64,000 nt of DNA. Source: Symbiodinium natans. Taxonomy: Eukaryota; Sar; Dinophyceae; Suessiales; Symbiodiniaceae. The stretch is taken from assembly GCA_905221605.1 (NCBI GenBank), contig CAJNDS010002640.1, positions 32,501 through 96,500 on the forward strand. The letters are read 5' to 3'. Shown here piece by piece: positions 11,443 to 23,600 of this stretch. The notes under the pieces were generated by a model, which saw only the letters and a list, made by a program, of their open reading frames with translations, made no database searches and had not been told where the DNA came from. Every line of letters starts with the position of its first letter. The stretch's first letter is position 1. Made by a program: the position numbers and the translations under genes.

Positions 11443-13544
11443 GAAGGTTGCCCTGCCCCGGCCCTCGGTGCAAGGCTGCTGGGATGTTACTTACGGCTTA
11501 GAGAGATATAGGGGTTCGGAATATAGGGGTTTCGGAACATGTCAGGCTGTGTGAGCAGGCCTGGATGCAAAAAAACATGGCTGTGGGCTGTGAGAAATGA
11601 GTGGCCGTGCAGAATCTGCGCTATGCGCGGCTTCGCAAGTGCGCCCATCGAGAGGCAAAGCCCCAGGCTTTGTGTGTAGTTAACGACACGGTCCTTTGGC
11701 TTGCCTGCCACCGTCGCAAAGCGACATTGGCTTTGTCACGTCTTCGGAAAAAGCGAGGTCTCAGAGATCTGGCTGGGATTGATGATGTCGTTGGAGTGTG
11801 AGCCGTCTGAGGTCTCCGCGAGGACGGGCGTGTCAGGCATTCCTGCGTCCCCTGCAAGCGAAGTCTTCGCCTCGCAGGATGCACTTGAGATGAAGCAGAC
11901 GGAGTGCTTTCCAGAAGGCCGACTGGCCGTCTCGACTCATAGTTGCAAAGCCTTTGGCTATCCTGATGGGCCATCATGTGCACAGGCTCGCAGTGGAGTG
12001 GCATGGCTGCCGACTGCTGCAACACGCATCGGTATGGGCTGGATTCCAAGCGCCGAGCAAACTCCAAATCAGGCCTCCAATGCATCAGTAGCCACACTGT
12101 AAGGGCGGGCGGCAATCCAAGCTGCTGGGACGGAGCCTTAGTTGTGGCACTGGAACAGCCATCCTTCGCCCTGGAGGAAGCGGAGTTGAGAGAGAGAGGG
12201 TTCCGGGACATTCGACAATCGTCTTGTCAAGAGGACTTTGAATGGCCAGCTGTCGAAATCCATCGAAATCCTTCATCTCGAAAGCCCAGCGAGTTCACCT
12301 CTGCCCGAACCACCACCTACCAGTATCTCCTAGGACCCCAGAAGCTGCCACAGGATGGCATGTTCACCTTGGAGCGCTGTTGTCCCAAGGCTGCGGGGTC
12401 CCCAGTGGGGTTCATCAGGTATCCAACAGCATTCCAACAGCTTGTGGATTCTTTCGGGTTGAGGCTGCTCTTGAGGGGCATGCTCTCATGCCAGCTTTTC
12501 TTCAGAACTTGAACCCCATTCCGAAACTCGAAGCTACTAGACCCCAGGAGTTGCGCTGGGCGCCTTGAGACATCCTGGAGCCCAGTCCGAAAAGCCTCAC
12601 ACCTCCCTGGCCTGTCCGAGTTGTGAGCAGGTCGAAGCCTGTATCACTCGGAACAAAAATGAACCGCTTGAAGCATCCGGCACCTCCAACTGCATCACAC
12701 ATCATCTGGGCCACTGAGGCGAGATCTGCGGTGACGGCGGTGGAAGCTCCCAGTGCGGCGCCGCAGTCGGCGCCTTCGAGCCGTGCTCGGGGATTTTTGT
12801 TCCAGAGTTCTCAGGCTGATAGGACTGATAGGATCTGCTATGTGGGTGCCGGTGGGGTTTCAATGCCGACGCCTCAAACCCTGGTCGGTTCAGGGAATTC
12901 TCGCACGCTGCAAGACAACGACACCTGACACCAAATCTATTGCCGCCATGAGGTGTTGCTAGCCCGATAGAGTTGCAGGTCCCTCCCTTCTGTTGGACAC
13001 TCGCCGGCAAATCTGTGACACATTAGACATGCATTGAAGAATAGTCTCAGTTTCCGCAAGTGGAAACCACCCAGAACTGAATTGCACCGCTACTTCCATC
13101 CACCGATTCTGGTCACACGTTCTCGACGTGTTCACTCACATTTGGCCCTTGGCCAACGAGGCTGCTGTGTACCGGTGAGCGGCTGCAAGGAACTGAGCGC
13201 TTCATAAGGCGAGATGCACAGTATTTGTGTTGAAGTGAACATGCCTTCGCTTGTGGGCTTCAGGATCGGGAGTGTGCTGAGGGTGCGCTTTTTGGCTTGA
13301 CAGGGCCACACCTTGGTCTTCTCAACAGAAGCAAAGGCTTCTATCAGGTTCCTGGTATAAGCTGCACAAAGTTCAGGCATCGACCTTGCCCCCTTTTCAC
13401 TAGTCACTACACGGGACGGACCTTTGACTTTGGTCCACTTTTATGCCAGGCAGGCTGGTTTCGGCCGCCGTCTCAGCTGCTGCGCTGCTGGCAACCAAAG
13501 CTTGGGGGGATCACAGAGTTCAAGTTCAGGGTGCCCTAAGTTCT

Positions 13545-13588
13545 GAGAGTTTAGGGTTTGGGGGTTCAGGGTTTATGGTTTAGGGGTG
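13545..13588 (+). repeat. degenerate TTTAGGG patch
   Basis: TTTAGGGTTTGGGGGTTCAG and neighbouring variants in spacer. Confidence 0.7.
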
Positions 13589-15692
13589 TGGTTTCCATGG
13601 GCCACAACTAAGATGGCGAACGCATGTGGCATCCCTCCAAGACCTTCGTCCGCACCTCACTTCTTGCGCCGAAGCTAGCCGTGCCCATGGGAGTTGTCGC
13701 TGCAGCCGAAAGCTAAATGGGTGGCTGTCAAAATTCTGATCCCTTTGGGGTACCCTAAACATTAGGTGCCGCATTATCATGGGATCCAAAAAGGGACCAT
13801 CATGTTGACAACCACCCAAATGGGAAGCCCTCAAAGGACCTTCCTGATTTCAAGCCTTCAACTTCAAACGCACACCAAATCTGAAAACAAACTCCCCAGC
13901 AATCAGCCCATGGCCTCCTCATGCCAAAAAACTGCATGCAAACCGAAACACGACGTCATATTATGGTTCGGCCTACTGGGAAATAGGGTTCCTCGCATTA
14001 AAGCAGGCTGGCGGGGGAGGGTGGGAGGGGGACAGTTGGAATTTGAAGAATCGGGGCGGTTTTCATGGTGCCTTGGGCACTTCGTTTCCCAGCTTGCTTG
14101 CAGTGAGAGGCGAAGCCCAGGCAGTGCTGAAAGGAAGGAGACAACATCCCAAAAGCCCTTACAAGCCTTTCAACTCCCACACGCGTCCCCCACATGGCCT
14201 AACACCTACGGAGGCAGAAGCGCCCAACTCGACCGGAGTTTGAAGGTTGAACGCAGTCTTTGAGAGATGCCCCCAAGAGAGGGTCATGGGCTGCAATCAT
14301 TCGCAACCCAAGACACTCCCACTATATAGCCAAAAGAGACCATGACGGCATGACCGCTGAATTCCTGGGTCTGCCCATGTATGCCCTAAATCCCTTAAAT
14401 CACATCTCTTAAATCATATCCCATAAATCATAGCTCTTGAATTCCAAGCCCTGCTCCGAGGAGGCGGCGTTTGACTTTGCCCTCGAGGCGCGGGGCGTGG
14501 CCTGAAAGTCTCCCAGGGGTCCTTCTGGGAGGTTTGGGGGCTTGGGGCTCACGGGCTGTTCAACGGTGTTGGGTTGTGGGCATTGTCCTGCGAGGACGAC
14601 GGGGTCATACTTCGCGTTGCCGCGCGCCCAGGTGATAAAGGACAAGCCGCAAGCCCAAACCCCTTCTCTTCAGGAGGGACAGGACAGGAGACAGGATGCA
14701 CGTTCAATACAACTTGAAAAATGAAAAACTTCCATTGGCTGAGGCAAGTGGGCTTCCAAAGTGTGGAGGCCTGGGCCTGAGATGACATATCCTAAGTGCA
14801 AGGGGGGCCTCTTTCTTTTTGAAAACCCTGCTGAAACAGCTTCCATGGTGTACGTCTCAGATGTGTGCAAGGGGCCGCCGTTCTTTTCAAGCAGTGCAAG
14901 CTGATCAAGCTGGCTAGTTCAGAAATGCTACATGCACCTGCCTGCGAACAATCAGAGTCCGCAACGGACGAAAAATCACAAAATGCTGTAATTGACAGCT
15001 TCGGGAGCCGATGGAAAAACAGGAACGCACAGCTCTCATTCATAGCATTTGAAGATATTAGAAGCCTAAAAGCTTCTGCACCAGTTGGAGCCTATGAGCT
15101 GTACTGAGCTGTCATAAAGGCTGTGTTTTTGCGCCTGTAAACGACGCAGATGCACCATCTTGGACCTGCAAACAGTAGGAATTGCTGAAGATGGTAATGT
15201 TTGGAAGCAAAAAGAACCGGAGGCGTTTCTGCTTAGCATTGCCCTGGCTGTACGGGCTACGAGTACCACATGCAAGGAAGCAAAAATAAGACAGTCACGG
15301 TTATGCAAAAATTCTTGCAGCCACGGCAAGCGAAAAATAATGCCCTCGCGAGTGCAAGGCTGCCAGAGCACGAAGTGCTATCTCCCAGACCCTCAACCGT
15401 CAGGCATGTTGGTTGGAGAGGCAAGATGGAGGCACCTTGTGCACCCTGCGAAGAATAAGCGAATGATGATTGTACAGCCGCGAATTCTGCGACAGCCCAA
15501 CTCATAGACTCTGAATATCTCCGCACGCAAACCGTCCCAACAAAACACGAATTGCTCAACAACCAAGATGCCCAGGTCCGGCGCTGTTTCAGGAGAGCTG
15601 GGAAGCCCTCCCCCCCTTCCGCCACAATCCCTGCGTCACAAGTGCGCCAGGAGGCGGAGGCCATCCTAGAGGAGATCGAGCAGGGTTCCTAA

Positions 15693-15803
15693 AGAGGGTT
15701 GAGAGGGTTAGGAGTTTAGGGGTTTAGGGTTAGCAAGTCCAGCTTCAAAAGGGGTTTAGCGTTTGGGGTTTGGGGTTTTGGGGTTTGGGGTTCGGGGTTT
15801 GGT
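15693..15803 (+). repeat. degenerate TTTAGGG / TTTGGGG array
   Basis: TTTAGGG units grade into GGGTTTGGGGTTTTGGGG-type units over about 110 bases, a strong G-quadruplex candidate. Confidence 0.85.
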
Positions 15804-15925
15804 TCCCGAGAGGCCCCCATGGGGCACCTTACAGGTGTCCGCACGGGTGTCCACAGGCTTCTGATGTGCAGATGTTCGGAAATTGAAGCAAAAGTGGGTG
15901 CCCAGTTCAAAATGCTGTATGGTGC

Positions 15926-15960
<35 letters not shown>

Positions 15961-15962
15961 AT
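15926..15962. repeat. AT microsatellite
   Basis: About 17 TA dinucleotides with one interruption, followed by poly-C and poly-G runs at 15986-16045. Confidence 0.9.
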
Positions 15963-16207
15963 CGTTTCCCCCTAATATTAAACGGGGGGTCCCCCCCCCC
16001 CCCAATAGAAATTCGAAATGTGTTTTTATTATTAGGGGGGGTTTTTATCGAAATGCCATGTTCTAGACTCCAGATTTACTCAAAGGGTTTAGGGTAGCAA
16101 GACAGCCAGGCAGGAAAGATCTGGCATATCGTATGACTAGTGAGGTAGGCTGAGGAGAGCCAAGACAGGCCGCTCACCGACAGCATCATGCTGCGAAAAG
16201 CCTTGAG

Positions 16208-16276
16208 TCTGAAGCCTAAACCCTTAATGAACCCGAAGCCCTAAACCCTTAACCCTAATTAGACCCTAAACCCTCG
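16208..16276 (-). repeat. degenerate CCCTAAA array
   Basis: Five CCCTAAA/CCCTTAA units in C-rich orientation, opposite to the array at 15.7 kb. Confidence 0.75.
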
Positions 16277-18280
16277 TTGGCTTCAGGGTCTTAGGAGCCC
16301 TGAACCCCCCCCCCCCCTAATTCGGAATAGGTTTTGAAAGGCGGGCTCGGTTTGGGCAGGATTTTCCGGAAAGGATTTTTAGTATCAGGGGGATCTTTAA
16401 TAAAAGGGGGAAGTGATTATATATTTATTTATGTATATGTATACAAATACAATATAGTTTATAAACACATTTGGCGCTTTTGGGAGTTTGCTGGAGCTGG
16501 AGGCAGCATCACGTGCAAATGCTCCGCGAGCTCCACGAGGCCAAAGCTGAACTCTGCTTCCTCTCGGAGTGCTCGGGTGGGTCGTTTTGGTTGCATTCGG
16601 CGGAATAAGGATGACAAAAGCCGAATCATTCTTTTTGAGCTCCTGGAGATGGGTTGCAAGAGGTCCAGCACGAAATCCTCGGAAGGATCCTGGGGGCAAA
16701 CATCTTAGGAGCCCTTAGCGTGCCGGGGATGACGTCCAACCCCGTAACCCCCAAAACTGGAGCATCCCTAAGCATCCCTAAGCTGCAACCCGGGCTCACC
16801 CCTTGTCGTAGGCCCTCATGGACGTCTCTAAGCGCACTGAGCTCGGTTTCAGCTTCTTTGAAGCTGGCATGTTGAATTCCAGGCTCATTGGGCTTAGTAT
16901 GTGGACCTTCGAGTTCATTGAGTTCTGTTCCAGAGCAATGGGCCTCCACGAAGTTCTTATTTTGGGGCCTGCCATGTGCGCATTGCTTGCAAAAGCACCA
17001 ATGATCCCCCCGTGCGCAAACGGTCTTGGCACGCATCGGCGACATTGCGAGGACCTTGCAACTTATTCATCCAAGTCCCACCGACGCAGACAAATCGCCC
17101 CAGCTTGATCTGGGAAAACCGGTCCCCTTGTCTGCTTTATTGCAAAAACGCGTGCTTCACTCCGGGCATTTCAAGCCCGAAGCTCCCAGCTGAACTGCGC
17201 ATGGTTGAAACTGAGGTCACACCCGGCAGTCCTTGCATCCTGCGCCCGGCCCTAAGCTTCCATATGGGGTCACGATTCGAGTGATCCAACTCGAAAATTT
17301 GGGGAAGGACCTACTTGCCCTTCTTCCCGTACTTGCTCATGGCCCTGCACCAGCGCAACTTGAAGAGAGTAGAGCTGCAAGAGGGTCAGTTCGAAAGTTC
17401 CACGTCAAGCCCGAACCCGGAAACTGAAAAACTGAACCGTGTGCAGGGGAGAGCAGTGGCATTCAGCAAATCCAGGCCGAATTCAGAAAACAGGGCAGCC
17501 AACCTCACTGACGAAATGTCTCTGGTCCAAGCAAGACTTAACAGCAGGAGAGGTAATGTGTAACGTGTAACGCAAGGAAATGCAAGGAACAATCCAAGGA
17601 ACAATCACATTACGTTTCCATCCATGTGGTAGACGCATGCCCGTCGAAGAGGTGGTAGTTGCCCAAGCTGCCGACATCTCCGTGCGTTTGAGGAGTTCAG
17701 AGCTTCAGGGGGTCTGCATTCGGTATGGTTCAACCTTTTCCGTGAAATTTCTTCTCTGTTAATGATGCACACGTTGATGGGCTCTGGCCGGTCGGACAGT
17801 GTTGCCCACTTCGCGGTTTTTTGCTTGCTAAGTCGGGCATGTTTTCGGTGGTTGTTTTTGAATCGTGGCTGTGCTTATCGTCGCTGTGTGGCCTGCTCCG
17901 TGCCGGCGCAGGATTTTTCCACCTTGCTTTCTGACTCGGGCCTTTTTCTTTCTGTGACTTTTCCAATCGTGATGCTGGGAACTGCTCGCCACGAGGTTTG
18001 CTTCTTCTTGTGCCGAAAAAGATCGAAAAAGCACTCCTGCGGGGCTGAACCTCTACGGCACGTTCAAACAATCAGGGCGTGGTGTTCGATTTCCTGAATC
18101 GGGTTTTCTAATCCATTTCTCGGCTCTGCCCTTGTGGCCTTCCTGACTGGCCGGGTTGTCTCTGAATGTTTCTGACCTTGTTTGCTGAATGTGGGCCTGC
18201 CCGTACGCAGTGTTTGTTGTTCGGGGCTTGTGTTGGGCGCTTGAAGGCAGAGTATCTGTGCACGTTCCTCTGACAGCAAG

Positions 18281-18381
18281 GCACCGGGAAGGCGGACTAC
18301 TTGCACTGCATCTCACGCACCGCAGCCACCTTGGTGGGCCCTGCCTGCCTTGAACTTGAAATTGCCAGGGCAGAGACACAG
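18281..18381 (+). CDS. candidate internal exon, unknown protein
   Basis: An open stretch reading TGKADYLHCISRTAATLVGP, then ACLELEIARAETQ, is bounded by a GCAAG/G acceptor and a good CAG/GTGAGA donor. Composition and splice context look coding, but no family is recognised and neighbouring exons were not found. A second weak coding-like stretch lies at about 18941-19062 (around SPWARSSAFVNFNATRPAW), where the AFVNF run recalls an RRM RNP1 strand; that resemblance alone is not enough to call an RNA-binding domain. Confidence 0.35.
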
Positions 18382-19234
18382 GTGAGAAGTGGTCCAGAAT
18401 TTCCTAGCTAGAGACAAGTGGGCACGGGCAAGGCGACTCGGCGGTTGTAGAGGATGCTTGCAGCATCGGCAAGTGCCATAGACAATGCGGGTTGCAAGTC
18501 CATGAGACACAGTTCGGGGCAAGGTGCAGTACCGCAAAGTGCTGTATGCCTGCGTTCCACAGCTGTTCGGCTGCCTTGAGTTTTGAAAAGATGGACCCGC
18601 AGCAATAAAACCTGATGACGGATGAAACCATGCACGAGCTCATGAGGGAGAACTGGACCATGCCAGGAATCTGAAACGAATATCTGTCTCACTGGATGTA
18701 CCACACTTTGATTTTGTTATGTTTGCGCCAAGCAGCTTGGGCCCCACGGGCGCAGCGAAAGCCTGCAAGCTCTCATCGCAGATTAGCCACTCGGATGGGA
18801 GCTTTCGCCACTACTCGCGCTCATCTTGCTAGCACTACTTTGATTTTGAGCTGCGCATTCGGAGCAGCGAGTCAACTTGCAGTATGTGTATGGTGAACTC
18901 AGGATTTGATTCGGCCAGGAGTTGGGAGGCGGGATCAAGCCAGTTCATCAATCCGCCAAGCCCTGTGACCTGCTGAGCCCCTGGGCCCGCAGCTCCGCTT
19001 TCGTGAATTTTAATGCCACGCGACCTGCCTGGGCCGGGGCGCAGGGGGACTGCCAGAAGAGATGGTTAAGAGTTAAGACACGGGACGAGGGCATACGGGG
19101 GCCCAAGAAGGTCTCGGCGGATTTCTCCAAGTCCAAAAAACCCTTCGGAACTTGCCTTGGCATAGGTAGACGCGCCCAGAGCCCGCCGGACCAGGCCATG
19201 CCAACATGGTGATGGGCACATGAAGCAGCGTTTC

Positions 19235-19312
19235 TATTACTGCTATTGGTGAGTGTATATAAGGTTCCTTTTTAATATTTTTTAATATTGGTGAGGGTAT
19301 ATACTGGGTGTC
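19235..19312 (+). repeat. dispersed repeat, copy A (TTGGTGAGTGTATAT type)
   Basis: ATTACTGCTATTGGTGAGTG, then GGTTCCTTTTTAATA, then ATTGGTGAGGGTATATACTG. Aligns over about 65 bases with 32388-32452 in the same orientation. Confidence 0.7.
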
Positions 19313-20062
19313 CTTTTGGGGGTTACAAGAAATATAAACCCTACTTCACATGTGGGCAGACGAGGCTCCAGGAGGGCTTCAGTGTTTGCGGTACTGGGCA
19401 GAAGCAAGATTACGGATAGGGCGAAGTTGTCCCAGCTAGGGATGCTTGGGTGGTGCTTCTGTTGTGTGGGTTCTTTCCGGCATGTCCTCAACCAAAACTT
19501 TTGCACACGTGCCACGAGGGTTTCACAAAGTGCGCAGAGTCAACTCCCAAGTACCCCCAGCCTCGCACAATTCCATTTCAAGGGTCTTTATCCACCTGTT
19601 CGGTCAAAAAGGACAGAAGTGCATGCCAACAGTTTTTTGCTGTGGCGCGCGTCGCGATTCCGCTCCCTCCTGAGTTCCGTTTGCACAGAACTTGTGCTGC
19701 CAGAACGCTCGGTGTCAAAGTGTCCCCCGGCATCGAGGTCATATAGAGCTTTAATTTCGCGTCTGAGCAATCTGCCTGCTCCTTTGCCGTTGCTCCCGAC
19801 ACCATTCTGGCAGTGAGGATGCTTGACCCAAAGCCTCAAGCTTCGAACCCTAGACTCTAGGCTAGGCTCCAAACATATCCGAACTCAAACCTCGAAAATC
19901 GACTCCTTCTTTGCAACTCCACCCATCCCATTGCTCTTAGAATCCTTAAGTCCACTCGCCTGCGCCAGGCCCTGCAGTGAGATCGCGGGAATTACCGCCT
20001 CGCTCCTCCACTGTGGCTGGCAGAGGCAGCAGCGCACCTCCGCGAAGACGTTCGAAGACGGC

Positions 20063-20215
20063 TTAGGGTTCAGGGTTCAGGGTTCAGGGTTCAGGGTTCA
20101 GGGTTCAGGGTTGCAAGCCTGCCGCAAAAGGGTGCAGGGTTTAGGGTTTAGGGTTTATAAGGGTCCCTGGCAGGCAGTGCAGCAGTCCTAGCCGTAAAAC
20201 AGGGTTTAGGGTTGG
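20063..20215 (+). repeat. GGGTTCA and TTTAGGG array
   Basis: Seven near-perfect GGTTCAG heptamers are followed after a short spacer by TTTAGGG units. The array lies about 400 bases upstream of the MATE gene start. Confidence 0.9.
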
Positions 20216-20603
20216 TCAGGGGTTAGGACGGTGATACGGAAGGCGGCACCAGTGTGTGAACCTTTTCGGGCATCTGCAATGTCGAAAAGGTACATAGGGA
20301 TTGACTTGAAGGGCCATCATCTGTCCAGCGGGATACCTCTTTCGCCGCATTTTTGCTGCAAGAGTCTCCTTGTCAACGCCCCCCACTCCCCGCCACCCCC
20401 CAAAAAATGTAATAATAATAAATAAATACGTAAATATAAATATTATAACATGCTGAGGCCTTCGTTCTACGCCTCGCTCCGAGTCCCCAGACTCCCCAGA
20501 GCCATCGAAGAGATGGCAGTGGTCAGCCTTGGACAGGGAGATCTTGGAGGCCTCCGGAGTTTCCAAGCATAGGGATGCCCTTCCAAAATACTGAAGCCAT
20601 GAA

Positions 20604-23600
20604 GTGAGAGAGAACTCACCCTGCCCCTCCCAAATAAGAGTCACGGCAATCATGAATATGAACTTCGGAAGCAGTCAGAAGTCTGTCCCAAAGGCGAGCA
20701 TCAAAGCTTATGGCTTTCGCTTGCAGTCTGTCTGCCATCTCCAAGCCCAAAGCACTGAGTTGGAAGACCCCAACCCCGAAAGACCCAATGCCGAGGTTTG
20801 GGCCCCAGCCGTGGCTAATCTCATACTCCTCCCACTGGTGGGTTCGATCGACCTTTTCTGGATCGGCCAATCGCGCACCCCGTGCTGCAAAGCGGTCTCA
20901 TGGTTTACTGGCAGTGTCGGGGTTCAGGGCTGAGGGCTATGCGTTGGCAGCAGTACTTTTTCTTGCTGCCACCCAGCATTGTGTCTTGCGAACAGAGGCG
21001 GACTGGGGTGAGCAGCATTCCCTTTTTCACCTGCTTGGCCTTCATGTCCTGGCGGCTCAGGAGATCCATGGGCGATTGCTGGCATGGGTGCCTTGCCTGT
21101 GTTTCTCTGATGTTCTGGGCTTGCATGTGAGAACAAGTGCATAAGTCCTTTAGAGTTTAGAGCCCTATTATTATTGAGAGAAGGCTCGGACTAGTACAAA
21201 AACACACTTTTTCTCAACGAGCCCAAGAACTCTCTAAACAGAACCCTCGCAAGGTCTGCACGAGGCGTTTGGTAATATTACAGAAGTGCCCGTGAGCACA
21301 GGAGTCCATTAAATTGTTACAGGTACCAAAAGCCGACGCCTTCAGTAACAGTAGTTCTACGCGTTTTTGGGGCCAGCAATGATAAGGTCTTTCAGCACAA
21401 GAATTTCCTGCGCTGCTTTTCTAATGTTTGCATGTCTTTCAGTATTGTCATTAAGAGCCCCTACTATGATTGACAGAATTGTTAGGGGCTCATAATAATG
21501 AAGACCGTTTCTTTGAGCGAGCACAAGAGCGCACACTCAGTCGCAGGTTAGTTTTTAGACTACCCACAAGACGAATGTTTCTAGAAGAATAGAAAAAAGT
21601 TATGGTCTTTTGGCACCTTAATGATTCTTCTTCTTCACCTATATTGGAACGAATGGGTAATTACAAGGGTTTGTGCGTCTTCCTTTCCCGTTTTTGATGA
21701 TCGCGGGTTCCTCGAGTTCATACAGTCTTTTGTTCATAGAACGGCCCACGTGCTTACATCTGTCAACTAAAAGGACTACGTCAACATTTCCCGTGTCTTG
21801 TAGCTCTTTTAATCGGCCAGGTGTTCTTCTTCCAACCGGGCCCAACAAGTTAAATGACGTCTTGCAGGGTGTTCTTGGGATTACGTGAAACACTCATTAT
21901 GATTCCCTGATTCACTCATGCTATTGCTGCTTTCAACCTGGCATATGGGATCATGAATGAACAAGTGTGACAGATAAGACAGTAATGAGAATGCATGGTA
22001 CATCTTTTCAGCATGCAGTACTAAAAGACTTGGCGAAGTTGTCTCGCAAAAATTGAATAGAAAAATCGCAAGCAAGAAAGCATGTTCATTTTGAATGTGA
22101 AGCCAAAGCCCCATGAAACAGCCCTTAAAATGGTTTTTCCGGACCACATATTGAATACTGGTCCCAAGAAATTTGCCACGCAGAAGTTGGAGGCAATCTG
22201 GGATCCTCGCCGACCCCATATCTAGCATTGAAGAAAAGTGTCAATATTCAATACGAGGTCGGGCCGGGACCAAGATTGCCTCAAAACTTCTCCGATGCAA
22301 CCTGGGATCCGGCCTCGTATTGAGCATTGAGAAACACTTCAAATAATACTCGGGTGTAGGGTTTGGATCAATAAGGGGCCGGACCCAAGAAACAAGACTA
22401 CAACCAGGATTCGGGTACCCATTTCCACGCGCGACATGCTTAAAAAGCCGGGGGGGGGGGGGGGGGGGGAGGACACGGGTGTTCAGCGGTCAGGGTCACG
22501 CCTTATTCAGGGTGTTTTTAACGTTAAAGAAAACCCTAGATACGGGCGTTCAGCGGTTTGCGGAATGGGGGGTTTTTAGGGCTGGGGTCTACAGTACAGA
22601 GGGGTGTTTAGGTTGAGTTTTGGGGGTTTTGCGCTATTCCAGGGAGTCATCCTCGGACCCTTAAGGTTGTACTTTAAAGTTCCTAGAGGATCTTGAAAAA
22701 GGGCCCCCAAGCCCAAGGGTACGACTTTCGGGGTCCGAAGTAGACCCATGATTGGTTGAGGCCTGTGCCACGCACCTGTGATAGCTTTCGTTGTCCTGGG
22801 CTCCGGCCTTTTTCTTGATGATGCGTTCTTGCCTTGCAGCCGAGTTCTCCGACAACACGCCAGGTGCGGCCAACCAGGTCTACAGCACAATCTATTTTCT
22901 TATCAGTTTCCTGCCTGCTGTGGTCACGCCGCGCATAGCTGAGGAGCCTGGGCTGCCAGATTGAAAAGCATCCTGCGAGGTCAAAGAACGAACCACCATC
23001 GCCCAGGCTTTGCACAAGGGTCTCTTTCCAAATGGATGAACCGAGTACCCGAAAGCATTTGAAACATCGGCATCCAAATACCCCGCCAAAAGGAACTCAA
23101 ATCACGCATCTCACACATAAAACAACCCACAGTCCGACGCACTCCGAGCATCTCCAATCTTCCAAGGAGATCGCCCGGGGCAGACAGTCGATGGCCGCCA
23201 AATGGGTTCGAGAAGCCCTGGGCTTTGCCTGCCTGATGGGTGCTTGTGGTACTTTGGCACTGGCCCCCCTTGCTGGTTCCAGCACCTTTGGGGCTAAGCG
23301 ACCGAGCGGTTTGCAGGACTTAGGTCGGTTGTTTTTTCATTAAAGATTGTTTCGTTGCGCGCCCTTTGAGCAAGCCAGGTGGTCTTTCCGCATGCCGTGC
23401 TGAAGCTGATCTCGGACAGGCCTCAGGTGCTGGCGGCTGCCATACCCTACTCTCGAATCCGGGGGATGTCCCTGATAGCTACGCTCTGCAGCACCGTCAG
23501 TTTCGCGACGTTCCGTGGCTTGCTGGACTTCCGAACCCCGCTCAGGGTCTCGCTGGCAGCAAACATCCTGAATGCTTCTTTCGGCAAGCAAAGACGCTTT

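Larger units (their letters stand above)
11443..18280. other. repeat-bearing spacer
   Basis: No gene assigned. Weak coding-like stretches at 15560-15690 (+, RQEAEAILEEIEQGS end), 16818-16950 (+) and 13132-13380 (minus) match nothing I know. Telomere-like arrays, an AT microsatellite and homopolymers cluster at 15.7-16.3 kb. Confidence 0.5.

Noticed and set aside
15926-16100. Possible origin of replication at the AT microsatellite
   Set aside because: A plain TA repeat next to homopolymers; no supporting feature, and nuclear origins cannot be called from sequence here.
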